Of a DNA stretch of 41,435 nt, positions 8,396 to 17,399 are shown piece by piece. The first letter of the stretch is position 1. Each line of letters begins with the position of its first letter. Both the position numbers and the translations under genes were made by a program. A model generated the notes under the pieces. That model ran no database searches. It worked only from the letters and a program-made list of their open reading frames with translations, and had not been told where the DNA came from. The stretch lies in contig PNMH01000031.1 in assembly GCA_013823505.1 (NCBI GenBank), positions 1 through 41,435 of the forward strand, written 5' to 3'. This DNA is from Polaromonas sp. (GTDB lineage Bacteria > Pseudomonadota > Gammaproteobacteria > Burkholderiales > Burkholderiaceae).

Positions 8396-9010
8396 ATGCA
8401 TCCCAACCGCGAAACTTCTTATCCCCTCGCCACGGCCTGCAGGCACACCGCCCGATGGCTCTGCCTGTCGATCACGGCGCTGGTGCTAACGGCCTGTGGT
8501 GGGGGTAAATCGTCCGAATCGCCAACAACTCCACCTGCGGAGCGCGGCATGAAAGAGCAACTTGCGGCGTTGGAGAAAGCCGGCGAGCTGCCTGCGCTTG
8601 ACCGCTCCACCGATATCGTGGGGCTGGACACCGACCGCAATGGCATTCGTGACGACATCGATGCCTACATAGTCGCGCTTCCTGTGAGCGATGCGATGAA
8701 GAAGGCGACGCGACAAGTTGCACGTGTGCAACAAAAGGCGTTGACGATCGACCTCAACGACCAAATCACTCTGCTCGCGCTGTCAGACGCCAGCATGGCA
8801 TCCACAGCGTGCATGTCGCAAACGGCCGAGGCCGGATTACCAGCGGATCAGCGAAACAAGGCGAGCAACGATGGATACGCCATCACGCTGAAGATTGAAG
8901 CCATCACCGCCAACACTCCCGAGCGAGCAGATCGCTACATGGCCTACATGCGAGCCCTTCATGGCACCACCACCACCTACCCTGAGGGAAAGGTCTGTGA
9001 AGACGAATAG
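8396..9010 (+). CDS. Lipoprotein with a calcium-loop-like motif, partner of the hydrolase
   Basis: This is a 204-residue predicted lipoprotein. A lipobox, LTAC, places the lipidated cysteine at residue 34, followed by GGG and a Ser/Thr/Pro linker. The mature domain contains DTDRNGIRDDID (about residues 78-89), resembling a thrombospondin type-3/EF-hand-like calcium loop. Two later cysteines could form a disulfide. No named family was recognised. The gene follows the hydrolase by 25 bp with a good ribosome-binding site (CCAGGAG). The pair is repeated immediately downstream in decayed form, so the two genes behave as one unit. It might be an accessory, inhibitor or foldase for the hydrolase; this is inference from linkage alone. 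Confidence 0.72.
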   Translation: MHPNRETSYPLATACRHTARWLCLSITALVLTACGGGKSSESPTTPPAERGMKEQLAALEKAGELPALDRSTDIVGLDTDRNGIRDDIDAYIVALPVSDAMKKATRQVARVQQKALTIDLNDQITLLALSDASMASTACMSQTAEAGLPADQRNKASNDGYAITLKIEAITANTPERADRYMAYMRALHGTTTTYPEGKVCEDE

Positions 9011-9011
9011 G

Positions 9012-9304
9012 GTGCTGGCGCAACAGCACTGCGCTGGCCGAGAACCCACCCACCGCGCAGGACACAGCCGGGCACACCGCGCAACTCATCCCTGCTGGCC
9101 AGTGGGTCGATCGGGCGGTGCTGGTGACCCATTCGCAAGGCAACCTGATCGTCAACGCTACTTACGACGCTTACCTGGTCCGTCCTGTCTCTCGACAGCA
9201 AAGACCCCTCCGGCCACAAGCCGCTCGACACCTACCTCGACGAAGCCCGCCCGCTGCGCGCCCAGATCCGCCAGCTCATCGCCGAAGCGCTGGACGCGCT
9301 TTAA
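9012..9304 (+). pseudogene. Truncated remnant of a second hydrolase copy
   Basis: The DNA right after the lipoprotein stop codon matches two separated parts of the hydrolase gene. Bases from about 9012 to 9180 correspond to about 7894-8070 of the intact copy, including the nucleophile region VTHSQGN. Bases from about 9186 to 9304 correspond to its last 120 bp (GHKPLDTYLDEARPL). The roughly 180 bp between these parts, which carry the catalytic Asp, are missing, and the N-terminal two thirds are absent. No intact reading frame or start remains. The stop of the remnant sits 25 bp before the second lipoprotein copy, as in the intact pair. Confidence 0.82.
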
Positions 9305-9329
9305 GCCGCCAACCACCAGGGGCCGCCCG

Positions 9330-9936
9330 ATGCATTCCACAAAACCAATCAACCCACCGCCGCATCCCGCAGGCACATCGCCCGATGGCTCTGCCTGTCG
9401 ATCGCTGTGCTGGCACTTGCGGCCTGTGGTGGGGGAAAATCGTCCGAATCGCCAACAACTCCACCTGCGGAGCGCGGCTGAAAGAGCAACTGGCAGCGTT
9501 GGAAAAGGCCGGAGAGTTGCCCATGCTTGACCGCTCGACCGACATTGTCGGGCCCGACGCTGATCGCAACGGCATCCGGGACTACATAGACGCGTACATC
9601 GCGGCACTGCCAGTAAGCGAACCGGTTAAGAAAGCTGCTCGTCAGAGGGCGCGAGTCCAGCAAAAAATTCAAACAACCAACCTGAACGACCGGTCGGAAT
9701 TGCTGTCCCTGGCAGACGCTAGCATGGCGTCGACTGCATGTATGTCCAGTTCGATCCTCGAAGGCGTGCCAGCCGAGTTGCAATCCAAAATCCTACGCGA
9801 AGGCCATGCAATAACTTTCAAGATCCAAGCCATCACTGCCAACACCCCCGAGCGAGCCGATCGGTATTTGGCATACACACGAGCCTTGGACGGCACCACC
9901 ACCACCTACCCCACGGGCAGAGTTTGTGAGGACTGA
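9330..9936 (+). pseudogene. Frameshifted second copy of the lipoprotein
   Basis: This is a paralogue of the lipoprotein at 8396. Three frames are needed to read it. An ATG-initiated stretch (9330) changes frame near 9370. The signal peptide and lipobox (LALAACGGG) then run in the second frame to a TGA at 9479. The mature domain (KEQLAALEKAGELP to the TGA at 9936) is in the third frame. The second shift is a single missing base: GGCATGAAAGAG in the intact gene is GGCTGAAAGAG here. The calcium-loop-like motif survives as DADRNGIRDYID. The lipobox-linker stretch is almost identical to the intact copy, whereas the mature domain has diverged more. Two sequencing errors could mimic this, but the neighbouring truncated hydrolase supports real decay. 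Confidence 0.78.
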
Positions 9937-9954
9937 CCTCGTCCGTAAGAGTAA

Positions 9955-10806
9955 TCAGTAGGTGTACACGCCGCGGCCGGTCTTGCGGCCCAGCCAGCCG
10001 GCGGCCACCATCTCCTTGAGCAACGGCGCCGGGCGGTACTTGCTGTCGTTGTACTCGGCCACGTAGACGTTCATCACCGCCAGGCACACGTCCAGGCCGA
10101 TCATGTCGGCCAGGGCGAGCGGGCCGATGGGCTGGTTGGTGCCAAGTTTCATGCCGGCATCGATGTCTTCCGGCGTGGCCAGGCCTTCGGCCAGCACGAA
10201 GAAGGCCTCGTTGATCATGGGAACGAGGATGCGGTTGACCACAAAGCCGGGCGCGTTTTTCACCGTGATCGGCGTCTTGCCCAGCGCCAGCGCCAGGGCT
10301 TTCACGGCGTCGTGCGTGGCGTCGCTGGTCTGCAGGCCGCGGATGATTTCCACCAGCGCCATCATGGGCACGGGGTTGAAGAAGTGCATGCCGATGAAGC
10401 GGTCGGGGCGTTTCGTGGCAGCCGCCAGCTTGGTGATGCTGATGGAGCTGGTGTTGGTCGCCACGATCACGTCGGCGGCGAGCAGGCCGTCAAGCTGCTG
10501 CAGGATCTTGACCTTCAAGCCTTCGCTCTCGGTGGCCGCTTCAATGACCAGTTGCGCGCCCTTGAGGTCGTCGTAGTTCGTCGAGCCGGTGATGAGCGAC
10601 AGCGCCTTGTCCTTGTCGGCGGCGGTGATCTTTTCCTTCTTGATCAGCCGGTCCAGGCTGCTGGCCACCGTGGCCAGGCCCTTGTCGACCGCGGCCTGCG
10701 CGATGTCGACCATGACCACGCGGATGCCGCTGGTGGCGCAGGCCTGCGCGATGCCGTTGCCCATGGTGCCCGAGCCGATGATGCCGACGGTTTGAATGCT
10801 GCTCAT
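9955..10806 (-). CDS. hbd: 3-hydroxybutyryl-CoA (3-hydroxyacyl-CoA) dehydrogenase
   Basis: This 283-residue enzyme interconverts 3-hydroxybutyryl-CoA (or longer 3-hydroxyacyl-CoA) and acetoacetyl-CoA with NAD(P). It has the N-terminal Rossmann motif GSGTMGNGIA (11-20), VIEAATES with a catalytic-type Glu, and the catalytic His141 in MHFFNPVP. The C-terminal helical domain (KNAPGFVVNRI ... GPLALADMIGLD) is complete. Its length matches the stand-alone, single-domain PaaH/Hbd type rather than the large FadB type. It stands alone on the minus strand, convergent with the decayed lipoprotein copy (18 bp between the stops). Likely roles are fatty-acid, PHB or aromatic degradation. Confidence 0.94.
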   Translation of the reverse strand: MSSIQTVGIIGSGTMGNGIAQACATSGIRVVMVDIAQAAVDKGLATVASSLDRLIKKEKITAADKDKALSLITGSTNYDDLKGAQLVIEAATESEGLKVKILQQLDGLLAADVIVATNTSSISITKLAAATKRPDRFIGMHFFNPVPMMALVEIIRGLQTSDATHDAVKALALALGKTPITVKNAPGFVVNRILVPMINEAFFVLAEGLATPEDIDAGMKLGTNQPIGPLALADMIGLDVCLAVMNVYVAEYNDSKYRPAPLLKEMVAAGWLGRKTGRGVYTY

Positions 10807-10984
10807 GAAAGGGTTGCTCCTGCGGATGTGGGTGTGATGGTTGGGGTTTCCCTGGCGCCGCGGGGGCGTCGCCAGAGCGGAATTCTTAGGCGCCAGTGCC
10901 TACCTGGGGTGGAACCCCTGTGCTACCTTGCCGATGGATTGTCGCGCACGCCTTGACGGGCGCCACACACGACGGAGACACCCC

Positions 10985-12685
10985 ATGTTCGACTACATCA
11001 TCGTTGGCGGCGGATCGGCCGGCAGCGTGCTCGCCGGCCGCCTGAGCGAAGACCCTGCCATCCGCGTGGCCCTCATCGAAGCCGGCCCGGCCGACCGCAG
11101 CGTCTTGATTCATTGCCCGGCGGGCCTGGCGGTGATCGCCAAGTTCGAACTGAACGGCTGGGGCTACAACACCGTGCCGCAACCCGGCCTGAACGGGCGG
11201 CGCGGTTACCAACCGCGCGGCAAGGTGCTGGGCGGCTCCAGCTCGATCAACGCCATGGTCTATGCGCGCGGCCACGCGGCCGACTACGACGGCTGGGCCG
11301 CGCAGGGCAACCCGGGCTGGTCGTACGCCGATGTGTTGCCTTACTTCAAGCGCGCCGAGCACAACGAACGCGGCGCCGATGGCTTCCACGGTCAGGGCGG
11401 CCCACTCAACGTGATGGACCTGCGCAGCCCCAACCCGTTTCTGGCTTCTTTCATTGAAGCCGGTCAACAGGCGGGCTACCGGCACAACACCGATTTCAAC
11501 GGGCCTGAGCAAGAGGGCGTGGGCGCTTACCAGGTCACGCACAAGAACGGCGAACGCTTCAGCGCCGCCAAGGGGTATCTCACGCCGCACTTGCAGCGGC
11601 CCAACCTGCAGGTCATCACCAACGCGCTGACCACCCGCGTGGTGATGGACACCAGCGTGAATCCTCCACGTGCGGTGGGTGTGGAATACCGCAGCAACGG
11701 TGGGCGCGGATCGATGCAGACCCTGCAGCTCAAAGATGGCGGTGAGGTCGTGCTCAGCGCCGGGGCTTTCGGCTCGCCGCAACTGCTGATGCTCTCGGGC
11801 ATGGGTCCTGCGGACCATCTGCGTGAACAGGGTCTCCCTGTGGTGCACCACCTGCCCGGTGTGGGTGAGAACCTGCACGACCACCCCGACGTGGTGCTGG
11901 TGATGAACGCGCCGACGTTGACAGGCCTGTTCGGCGTGTCGTTGCCCGGTGTGTGGAACATGGTCAAAGGCATCTTCGAATGGCGGCGCCATCGCCGCGG
12001 CATGCTGACCAGCAACTTCGCCGAGGCCGGCGGCTTCATCAAGAGCTCGCCGGAAGAAGCCATACCCGACCTTCAACTGCACTTCGTGGTGGGCAAGCTG
12101 GTGGACCACGGCCGCAAGACGGTGCTGGGCCACGGTTATTCGTGCCACGTGTGCCTGCTGCGTCCCAGGAGCCGGGGGCGCCTGCGCCTGGCCAGCGCCG
12201 ACCCGCAAGTGGCGCCTCTCATCGACCCCGCATTTCTGCAGGACCCCGACGACACGGTGCGTCTGATGCGCGGCTTCCAGGCGGTGCGCCGCCTCATGCA
12301 GCAGCCGGCGCTGGCGCGGCACGGTGGCACCGAGTCCAGCACCTCCGCACTGGCGCAGAGCGAGGCGCAGATCGAACAGTTCGTGCGCAACCACGCCGAC
12401 ACCATCTACCACCCGGTGGGCACGTGTCGCATGGGATCTGGACCCATGGACGTGGTGGACGCTCGCCTGCGGGTGCACGGCGTGGCGGGCTTGCGGGTGG
12501 TGGACGCGTCGGTGATGCCTGCGGTGGTCGGCGGCAACACCAATGCGCCGGTGATCATGATGGCCGAGAAGGCGGTCGATATGATCCTCGACGACCGACT
12601 CGCTGCATCTTCATTTCAGGACCAAGACCATGATTCTCGAACACGCCGACATCCGGATCGATCCCCTCAAGAGCTCGGCGTTTGA
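10985..12685 (+). CDS. GMC-family FAD oxidoreductase (choline dehydrogenase-like)
   Basis: This flavoprotein alcohol dehydrogenase has 566 residues. It begins MFDYIIVGGGSAGSVLAGRLSE, the FAD-binding GxGxxG type, followed by the GMC signature 1 region (PRGKVLGGSSSINAMVYARG). The C-terminal active site is YHPVGTCRMG (catalytic His) with a second active-site position in GGNTNAPVIMMAEKA. The alcohol substrate cannot be read. GMC proteins of this type normally end shortly after MAEKAxDMI; here the frame continues about 26 residues, overlapping the next gene by 56 bp. Upstream (10807-10984) is a 178-bp gap divergent to hbd, with short GC-rich inverted repeats but no promoter I can assign. Confidence 0.92.
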   Translation: MFDYIIVGGGSAGSVLAGRLSEDPAIRVALIEAGPADRSVLIHCPAGLAVIAKFELNGWGYNTVPQPGLNGRRGYQPRGKVLGGSSSINAMVYARGHAADYDGWAAQGNPGWSYADVLPYFKRAEHNERGADGFHGQGGPLNVMDLRSPNPFLASFIEAGQQAGYRHNTDFNGPEQEGVGAYQVTHKNGERFSAAKGYLTPHLQRPNLQVITNALTTRVVMDTSVNPPRAVGVEYRSNGGRGSMQTLQLKDGGEVVLSAGAFGSPQLLMLSGMGPADHLREQGLPVVHHLPGVGENLHDHPDVVLVMNAPTLTGLFGVSLPGVWNMVKGIFEWRRHRRGMLTSNFAEAGGFIKSSPEEAIPDLQLHFVVGKLVDHGRKTVLGHGYSCHVCLLRPRSRGRLRLASADPQVAPLIDPAFLQDPDDTVRLMRGFQAVRRLMQQPALARHGGTESSTSALAQSEAQIEQFVRNHADTIYHPVGTCRMGSGPMDVVDARLRVHGVAGLRVVDASVMPAVVGGNTNAPVIMMAEKAVDMILDDRLAASSFQDQDHDSRTRRHPDRSPQELGV

Positions 12686-12929
12686 AGAGGCCATCCTGCG
12701 CGGTGTGACGACCGTCATCGCGCACGCCAAGGGCTTCAAGGGCTACAAGGTCAACCGCAGCATCGAGACCCCGGGCCGTTACCTGTTGATGATTTACTGG
12801 GACACGCTCGAAGACCACACCGTGGGCTTCCGGGGCTCCGACCTGTTCCCCCAGTGGCGCGCCATCGTGGGCCCGTTCTTTGCCCAGCCACCGGTGGTCG
12901 AGCACCTCGAACTCGTGGGCAAGAGCTGA
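12630..12929 (+). CDS. Antibiotic biosynthesis monooxygenase (ABM) domain protein
   Basis: This small protein of 99 residues has the dimeric alpha/beta-barrel pattern of the ABM/ferredoxin-like family: an N-terminal strand (ADIRIDP), a helix, the GFKGYKVNRSIETPGRYLLMIYWDTLEDH core, and a C-terminal hydrophobic segment. Family members include cofactor-independent oxygenases and many uncharacterised proteins. The ATG lies inside the GMC gene's 3' end (56-bp overlap) and is preceded by AGGACC, which suggests coupled translation and a joint function. Its stop codon directly abuts the stop of the convergent arginase gene with no spacer. Confidence 0.8.
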   Translation: MILEHADIRIDPLKSSAFEEAILRGVTTVIAHAKGFKGYKVNRSIETPGRYLLMIYWDTLEDHTVGFRGSDLFPQWRAIVGPFFAQPPVVEHLELVGKS

Positions 12930-13847
12930 TCAGCCCTTGCGCATGAGGGTGGACTTGCCGAACAGGCTTTCGATCAGGTCCACCGCCAGTTCCGCCGTGC
13001 GGTTGCGCACGTCGAGTGCCGGGTTGAGTTCCATCACGTCCATGGACGCCAGCCGCCCGGTGTCCGCGATCATTTCCATGCACAGCTGCGCCTCGCGGTA
13101 AGTGGGGCCACCGGGCACCGTGGTGCCCACGCCGGGCGCGATGTCGGGGTCGAGGAAGTCCACGTCGAAGCTCACGTGCAGGTGGGTGTTGTCGTCCATG
13201 CCGGCGAGTGCCTGCTCCATGGTGTGGCGCATCCCCATCTCGTCGATGTAGCGCATGTCGAACACCTCCAGCCCTTCTTCGTGCACCAGCCGTTTTTCAC
13301 CCGCGTCCACGCTGCGGATGCCGATCTGGCGCACCACGCTCGCGTCGATGGCCGGCGTGGTACCGCCGATGCCGGTGAGCAGCGCCGGGCCGTGGCCGCA
13401 CAGCAGCGCCACCGGCATGCCGTGGATGTTGCCGCTGGGGGTGAGGGCGGCGGTGTTGAAGTCGGCGTGGGCGTCGAGCCACAACACCCGCAGCTGTTTG
13501 CCGGTGTCTCGGCAGTGGCGCGCCACCGCACTGATGGAACCCAGGCCCAGGCAGTGGTCACCACCGAGCACGATGGGCAGGCGGCCCAGCGCCAGTTCGG
13601 CGTGCACCGCGTGGTGCAGGGTCTCGTTCCAGGCCGCCACCTCAGGCAGATGGCGGTAGCCGTCGGTGGGCGGCTGCCAGGGGTTGGGCGGGCCGCTCAG
13701 GTTGCCCCGGTCGATCACGTTGAGGCCGTGGCCTTCCAGCACGCTGGCGAGGTTGGCCACGCGCATGGCTTCGGGACCCATGGAAGCGCCGCGCGCGCCG
13801 GCGCCGATGTCGGTGGGCACGCCAATGAGGCTGATGTGTTTTTGCAT
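12930..13847 (-). CDS. rocF: Arginase
   Basis: This 305-residue manganese enzyme hydrolyses arginine to ornithine and urea. All three metal-binding motifs are present: GGDHCLGLGS (His98), DAHADFN (Asp125, His127, Asp129) and SFDVDFLDPDIAPGVGT (Asp228, Asp230). The conserved Ser-Gly-Asn-x-His substrate loop (SGNIHGMP, about 138-145) favours arginase over agmatinase or formimidoylglutamase. It is a single gene on the minus strand, with a 195-bp upstream gap shared with the divergent beta-helix lipoprotein. No ornithine-utilising genes are adjacent. Confidence 0.94.
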   Translation of the reverse strand: MQKHISLIGVPTDIGAGARGASMGPEAMRVANLASVLEGHGLNVIDRGNLSGPPNPWQPPTDGYRHLPEVAAWNETLHHAVHAELALGRLPIVLGGDHCLGLGSISAVARHCRDTGKQLRVLWLDAHADFNTAALTPSGNIHGMPVALLCGHGPALLTGIGGTTPAIDASVVRQIGIRSVDAGEKRLVHEEGLEVFDMRYIDEMGMRHTMEQALAGMDDNTHLHVSFDVDFLDPDIAPGVGTTVPGGPTYREAQLCMEMIADTGRLASMDVMELNPALDVRNRTAELAVDLIESLFGKSTLMRKG

Positions 13848-14042
13848 GCGGCGATTGTCCTTGAGATGGGCCGCCGTGGTGTCCTTGTGTATCTCTTGGT
13901 ATGCACTGTTTCCGAATGCGCCTACCTGATCGTGTGTGCACCGTGCACACGGCTCAGCGGCGTTACATCGGCCTACGTTCTGCCGCGATCGCCCTGGGCG
14001 CCGCTGTCAGACTGCGGCCTTTGATTGCTTGAACGCCGACCG

Positions 14043-15293
14043 ATGAACATCCCGCTTCCCTGGACCTGCCTGCTGTTGACCACCCTGGCCTTGAGCGCCT
14101 GCGGTGGTGGTGGGGCGGATGACACCGCCGCATCCCCCCCGGCACCCGCAGCCTTGGCCACCTTGCCCGCCGTGCCGGTGGGTGGCCTGGCCTGCGACAC
14201 CGCCACGGGCCGGGTGTTGAACGTCGGCCCCGGTCAGGCGCTGGCCACCCCCAGTGCCGCCGCGGCCGTGGCCCAGAACGGTGACGTGATCCGCATCGCC
14301 GCTGGCGACTACCGCGGCGACGTAGCCACCTGGCGCCAGAACAACCTGACCATCTGCGGCGTGGGTGGCCGTGCCCGCCTGTTCGCAGACGGCATCAACG
14401 CGGGTGGCAAAGGCATCTGGGTGGTGTCGGGCAGCAACATCACCATCGACAGCGTCGAGTTCCGCAACGCCGCCGTGCCCGACCTCAACGGTGCCGGGAT
14501 TCGCGCCGAACACGGGGGCTGGCTGCGCATCCGCAACAGCGGCTTCTACGACAACGAAAACGGCATCCTCACGAATTCGGGCCCCACGAGTCTGGTCATT
14601 GAAGGCTCCGAGTTCGCGCGCAACGGGCGGGGCGATGGCTTCACCCACAACCTCTACGTGGGCCAGATCGACCGGCTCACGGTGTCGGCCAGTTACTTCC
14701 ACGAGGCAAAGGTGGGCCACAACCTCAAGAGCCGCGCGCGCGAGTCCCTCATCGACAACAGCTACCTGATGGACGGACCCACCGGCACGGCCAGCTATGT
14801 GGCCGATTTTCCCAACGGCGGGCGCGTCGTGATGCGGGGCAACCTGTTGCACAAAGGCCCCAACGCGCAAAACCCCAGCGCCATCTCGTTCGGCGCCGAG
14901 GGGCTGAGCAACCCGACCAATACGCTGGAGCTCACGCACAACACGGTGGCCATCACGCGCTCGGGCGGCGCCTTCGTGGCGGTCTACGCCGGCGCGCAGT
15001 CGGTCAACCTCAACGCCAACCTGTTCGCCGGTACCGGCAACCAGGCGGTGCTCACCGGCAGCTTTGCCAGTGGCAACGCGGTGCAGACCGGCAACGTGAG
15101 CGGTCTGGCGGGCAACATCCCCGGCGTGGACAACATCGCCAACCCCCGTTTCTGGCCCGACGTGTCCCTGCAGGCCCTGCTGGATCTGGGCAGCGTGCTC
15201 GATGCCGGCTACATGTTCGACGCACCGCGGCCGTACCAGTTGCGCGCCATCTCGGGGGCGCGAAAAGCAGGGGCGTTGCAGTCGGCCCCTTGA
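14043..15293 (+). CDS. Right-handed parallel beta-helix lipoprotein
   Basis: This is a 416-residue predicted lipoprotein. The signal sequence ends in the lipobox LSAC with the modified Cys at residue 20, followed by GGGG. The mature part contains repeated short strands typical of pectate-lyase-like parallel beta-helix domains (for example SNITIDSVEFRNA, GGWLRIRNSGFYDNENGI, TSLVIEGSEFARN, DRLTVSASYFHEA). No catalytic residues could be assigned, so polysaccharide binding or lysis is only a possibility. The ATG at 14043 was preferred to an upstream TTG because it starts the signal peptide. The 195-bp region before it contains nothing I can identify beyond space for divergent promoters. Confidence 0.82.
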   Translation: MNIPLPWTCLLLTTLALSACGGGGADDTAASPPAPAALATLPAVPVGGLACDTATGRVLNVGPGQALATPSAAAAVAQNGDVIRIAAGDYRGDVATWRQNNLTICGVGGRARLFADGINAGGKGIWVVSGSNITIDSVEFRNAAVPDLNGAGIRAEHGGWLRIRNSGFYDNENGILTNSGPTSLVIEGSEFARNGRGDGFTHNLYVGQIDRLTVSASYFHEAKVGHNLKSRARESLIDNSYLMDGPTGTASYVADFPNGGRVVMRGNLLHKGPNAQNPSAISFGAEGLSNPTNTLELTHNTVAITRSGGAFVAVYAGAQSVNLNANLFAGTGNQAVLTGSFASGNAVQTGNVSGLAGNIPGVDNIANPRFWPDVSLQALLDLGSVLDAGYMFDAPRPYQLRAISGARKAGALQSAP

Positions 15294-15372
15294 ATCCGGG
15301 GGGCAGGGCGTGTGAACGACAATGCAGACCCCCTGTGTTCCTCTGAAACCCGTCGCGCGGCGGGTGTGTGCC

Positions 15373-16464
15373 ATGCCCTCCCAAGCTTCCCCTCTGTGGA
15401 CCCCCTGCGGCTTCGACCAACTGACGCGAAATGCCCGCGGCTGGCTGGTGCCGACCGACGACTACTGGCGCCTGTGGCTGCAGCGGCCCGAGCTGGCGCT
15501 GGTCGAGGAATCGTGTGCGGCCGAGCAGGCGCTGCACGCATCGCTCATGGCCTCGCCCACCCGCGCCGTGGCCCCGAGCGAGCTCGATGCTTTTGAAGAC
15601 GACGACGCGCGCGCCAACCACCGCCTGTTCCTGGGATTCCGCGACGCCGTGATCGCCGCGGGCTCGCTGGAAGCGGCCTACGCCGGTTTCTTCAGGACCG
15701 GCTCGGTGCAGATCCCGCCGCTGTTCCTCGACCTCGTGGTGCAGGCCCTGGTGTGCAACCTGCTCGACGGCGTGGATGGCCTGGAGGGCGCCTGGCAGTG
15801 GCGCGCCGCCGAGATGCTGTTTCGCCGCCAGCGCGTGCGCGTGCAGGACGGGCGTGTGCTCAGCGGTGACAGCGAAGTGCTGGACATGCTCAACGAGACC
15901 GGTGGCCTGGGTGCGGTGGGCCGGCTGCTCATGCAGAGCGGTGCGGCCATTCCCGAGGTGAACATCGAGGTGCTGGGCGACGACAACGCAGAGCGTTACT
16001 TGAAGAGCCGCGTGGGCAACGGGCGCTTCAACTTCGTGCTTGACCTCACCCACGAAATCCAGCGCGAGCTCTCGCACGGACTCACGCTCACCATGAACCG
16101 CTCGCAGTCGGGCCTGAAGGCGCTGGCGCAGGTGCTGCAGCGGTGGGTGCGGCATTTCCACGGCGTGGCGGTGCAGGTGCAGCCCGAGGCGCGGGTGGAC
16201 GACGAGGCCTGGCGCTGGCACCTGGGGCTGGATGCCGAGTCCACCGCCCTGCTCAACGACCTGTACCGGGGCGTTGACGTGGAGCCCGAGCGCCAGCAGC
16301 GTCTGATCAGCCTCTTTCGCCTGACGTTTGACGACCCGCAGGACATGCAGCCTGATGTGCGCGGCAAGCCGGTCTACCTCGGCCTGGCCATGAACGCCGA
16401 AGGCTTGCTGAAGATCAAGCCGCAGAACCTGCTGCTGAACCTGCCGCTGGCCGCCTCGGCCTAG
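15373..16464 (+). CDS. DUF6352-like protein of unknown function
   Basis: This is a soluble, acidic protein of about 363 residues. The N-terminal region has the pattern WTPCGFDQLTRNARGWLVPTDDYW followed by LARPELALV-like sequence, which I recall from proteins annotated DUF6352 in Burkholderiales; that assignment is from memory. No catalytic motif, transmembrane segment or signal peptide is apparent. The ATG at 15373 gives a conventional N-terminus, while the upstream ATG at 15322 would add 17 atypical residues. The stop overlaps the stop of the convergent lipid kinase by 3 bp (shared CTAG). Function unknown. Confidence 0.7.
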   Translation: MPSQASPLWTPCGFDQLTRNARGWLVPTDDYWRLWLQRPELALVEESCAAEQALHASLMASPTRAVAPSELDAFEDDDARANHRLFLGFRDAVIAAGSLEAAYAGFFRTGSVQIPPLFLDLVVQALVCNLLDGVDGLEGAWQWRAAEMLFRRQRVRVQDGRVLSGDSEVLDMLNETGGLGAVGRLLMQSGAAIPEVNIEVLGDDNAERYLKSRVGNGRFNFVLDLTHEIQRELSHGLTLTMNRSQSGLKALAQVLQRWVRHFHGVAVQVQPEARVDDEAWRWHLGLDAESTALLNDLYRGVDVEPERQQRLISLFRLTFDDPQDMQPDVRGKPVYLGLAMNAEGLLKIKPQNLLLNLPLAASA

Positions 16465-17399
16465 ATGCCCACCACCGCCAGTGCGCCGGGCAGCACGCTC
16501 AGGTTCAGCTGGCGGGCATACCCCAGAAACTCGCCGTCTGCGGCCAGCGGCAGATCGGTGAGGCTGCTCAGGGTCATGGTCTCGAAGGCCCGGGTGCTGA
16601 TGTAGGGGTGGCCCAGGTGTGTGCCGGTGAGCAGGCGCGGCAGCATGGCCAGCGCACTCAACCGACCGAATGGGCCAGCCAGCAGCAGGTTGAGCAGGCC
16701 ATCGTTGGTGCGGGCGGCCGGTGCGGCCGGCATGCCGCTGCCGAAGGTGCTGGTGTTCAGGCTGGAGGCGAACAACGCCGGGCCGCTGTGCAGGTGCTTG
16801 CCGTTGGCCGAGACGTCCAGCGCCCAGGTCTGCAGATGCACCAGTTCCGCCAGGGTGGCCCACAGGTAGCGCGGCAGTCCGCGCAGCCATTGAGGTCCGC
16901 TGAGGGTGCGCATCACCACGGCGGAGTCGAAACCGGCGGTGAAGCTGGAGAGGAAGACGGTCCGGAACTCACGACCCATCGGATCTCGCCACTGGGCACA
17001 GCCCACGTCCATCGGACGCGTTTCGGCATTCAGGGCGTGCACCAGCGCCGCCAGCGGTTTGCGGCGGTGCATGCCGAGTGCGCGGGCAATGTCGTTGCCG
17101 CTGCCCATGGGGACCACGCCGAGTTCGAGTCGCCGCTCCAGCAGCACCGGCAACCAGCGGTTGAGCGTGCCGTCGCCGCCCACCGCCACCACGCGGCTGC
17201 CCTCGGGCAGTTTCTGCAGCAGCGCCAGCGCGTCCACCAGGTCGCGCGGGGCGTGCAGCACCGCGTCGGGCGGCAGGGCCGCCTGCAGTGTGGGCAGCAA
17301 GGCCGCCGCTCGCCCACCCCGGGCGTGCGGGTTGAGCAGCACGCAGCGCTGCGGAACCGATCTCAATGGGCGCTCACATGTTGCGGCGGTACTGGCCAC
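16461..17399 (-). CDS. Diacylglycerol/lipid kinase family protein (YegS-like)
   Basis: This protein of 312 residues has a diacylglycerol-kinase catalytic domain that uses ATP to phosphorylate a lipid or related substrate at the membrane surface. The nucleotide-binding motif [10 protein letters not shown] (71-80) and the conserved [14 protein letters not shown] are clear, and the C-terminal beta-sandwich with PLAADGEFL is present. The frame opens with a GTG at 17399 that overlaps the icmF stop by 26 bp; a TTG twelve codons later is an alternative start. The overlap makes it the third gene of a ppk2-icmF-kinase operon. The substrate is unknown. Confidence 0.85.
   Translation of the reverse strand: MASTAATCERPLRSVPQRCVLLNPHARGGRAAALLPTLQAALPPDAVLHAPRDLVDALALLQKLPEGSRVVAVGGDGTLNRWLPVLLERRLELGVVPMGSGNDIARALGMHRRKPLAALVHALNAETRPMDVGCAQWRDPMGREFRTVFLSSFTAGFDSAVVMRTLSGPQWLRGLPRYLWATLAELVHLQTWALDVSANGKHLHSGPALFASSLNTSTFGSGMPAAPAARTNDGLLNLLLAGPFGRLSALAMLPRLLTGTHLGHPYISTRAFETMTLSSLTDLPLAADGEFLGYARQLNLSVLPGALAVVGI

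Noticed and set aside
9012..9936. Insertion sequence or other mobile element as the source of the repeated DNA.
   Set aside because: The repeats match the neighbouring hydrolase and lipoprotein genes; there is no transposase, terminal inverted repeat or target-site duplication that I can see.
9118..9936. An intact 272-residue protein across the second hydrolase-lipoprotein copy.
   Set aside because: The open frame joins an out-of-frame stretch to the lipoprotein domain, without signal peptide or lipobox in frame; comparison with the intact pair shows frameshifts instead.
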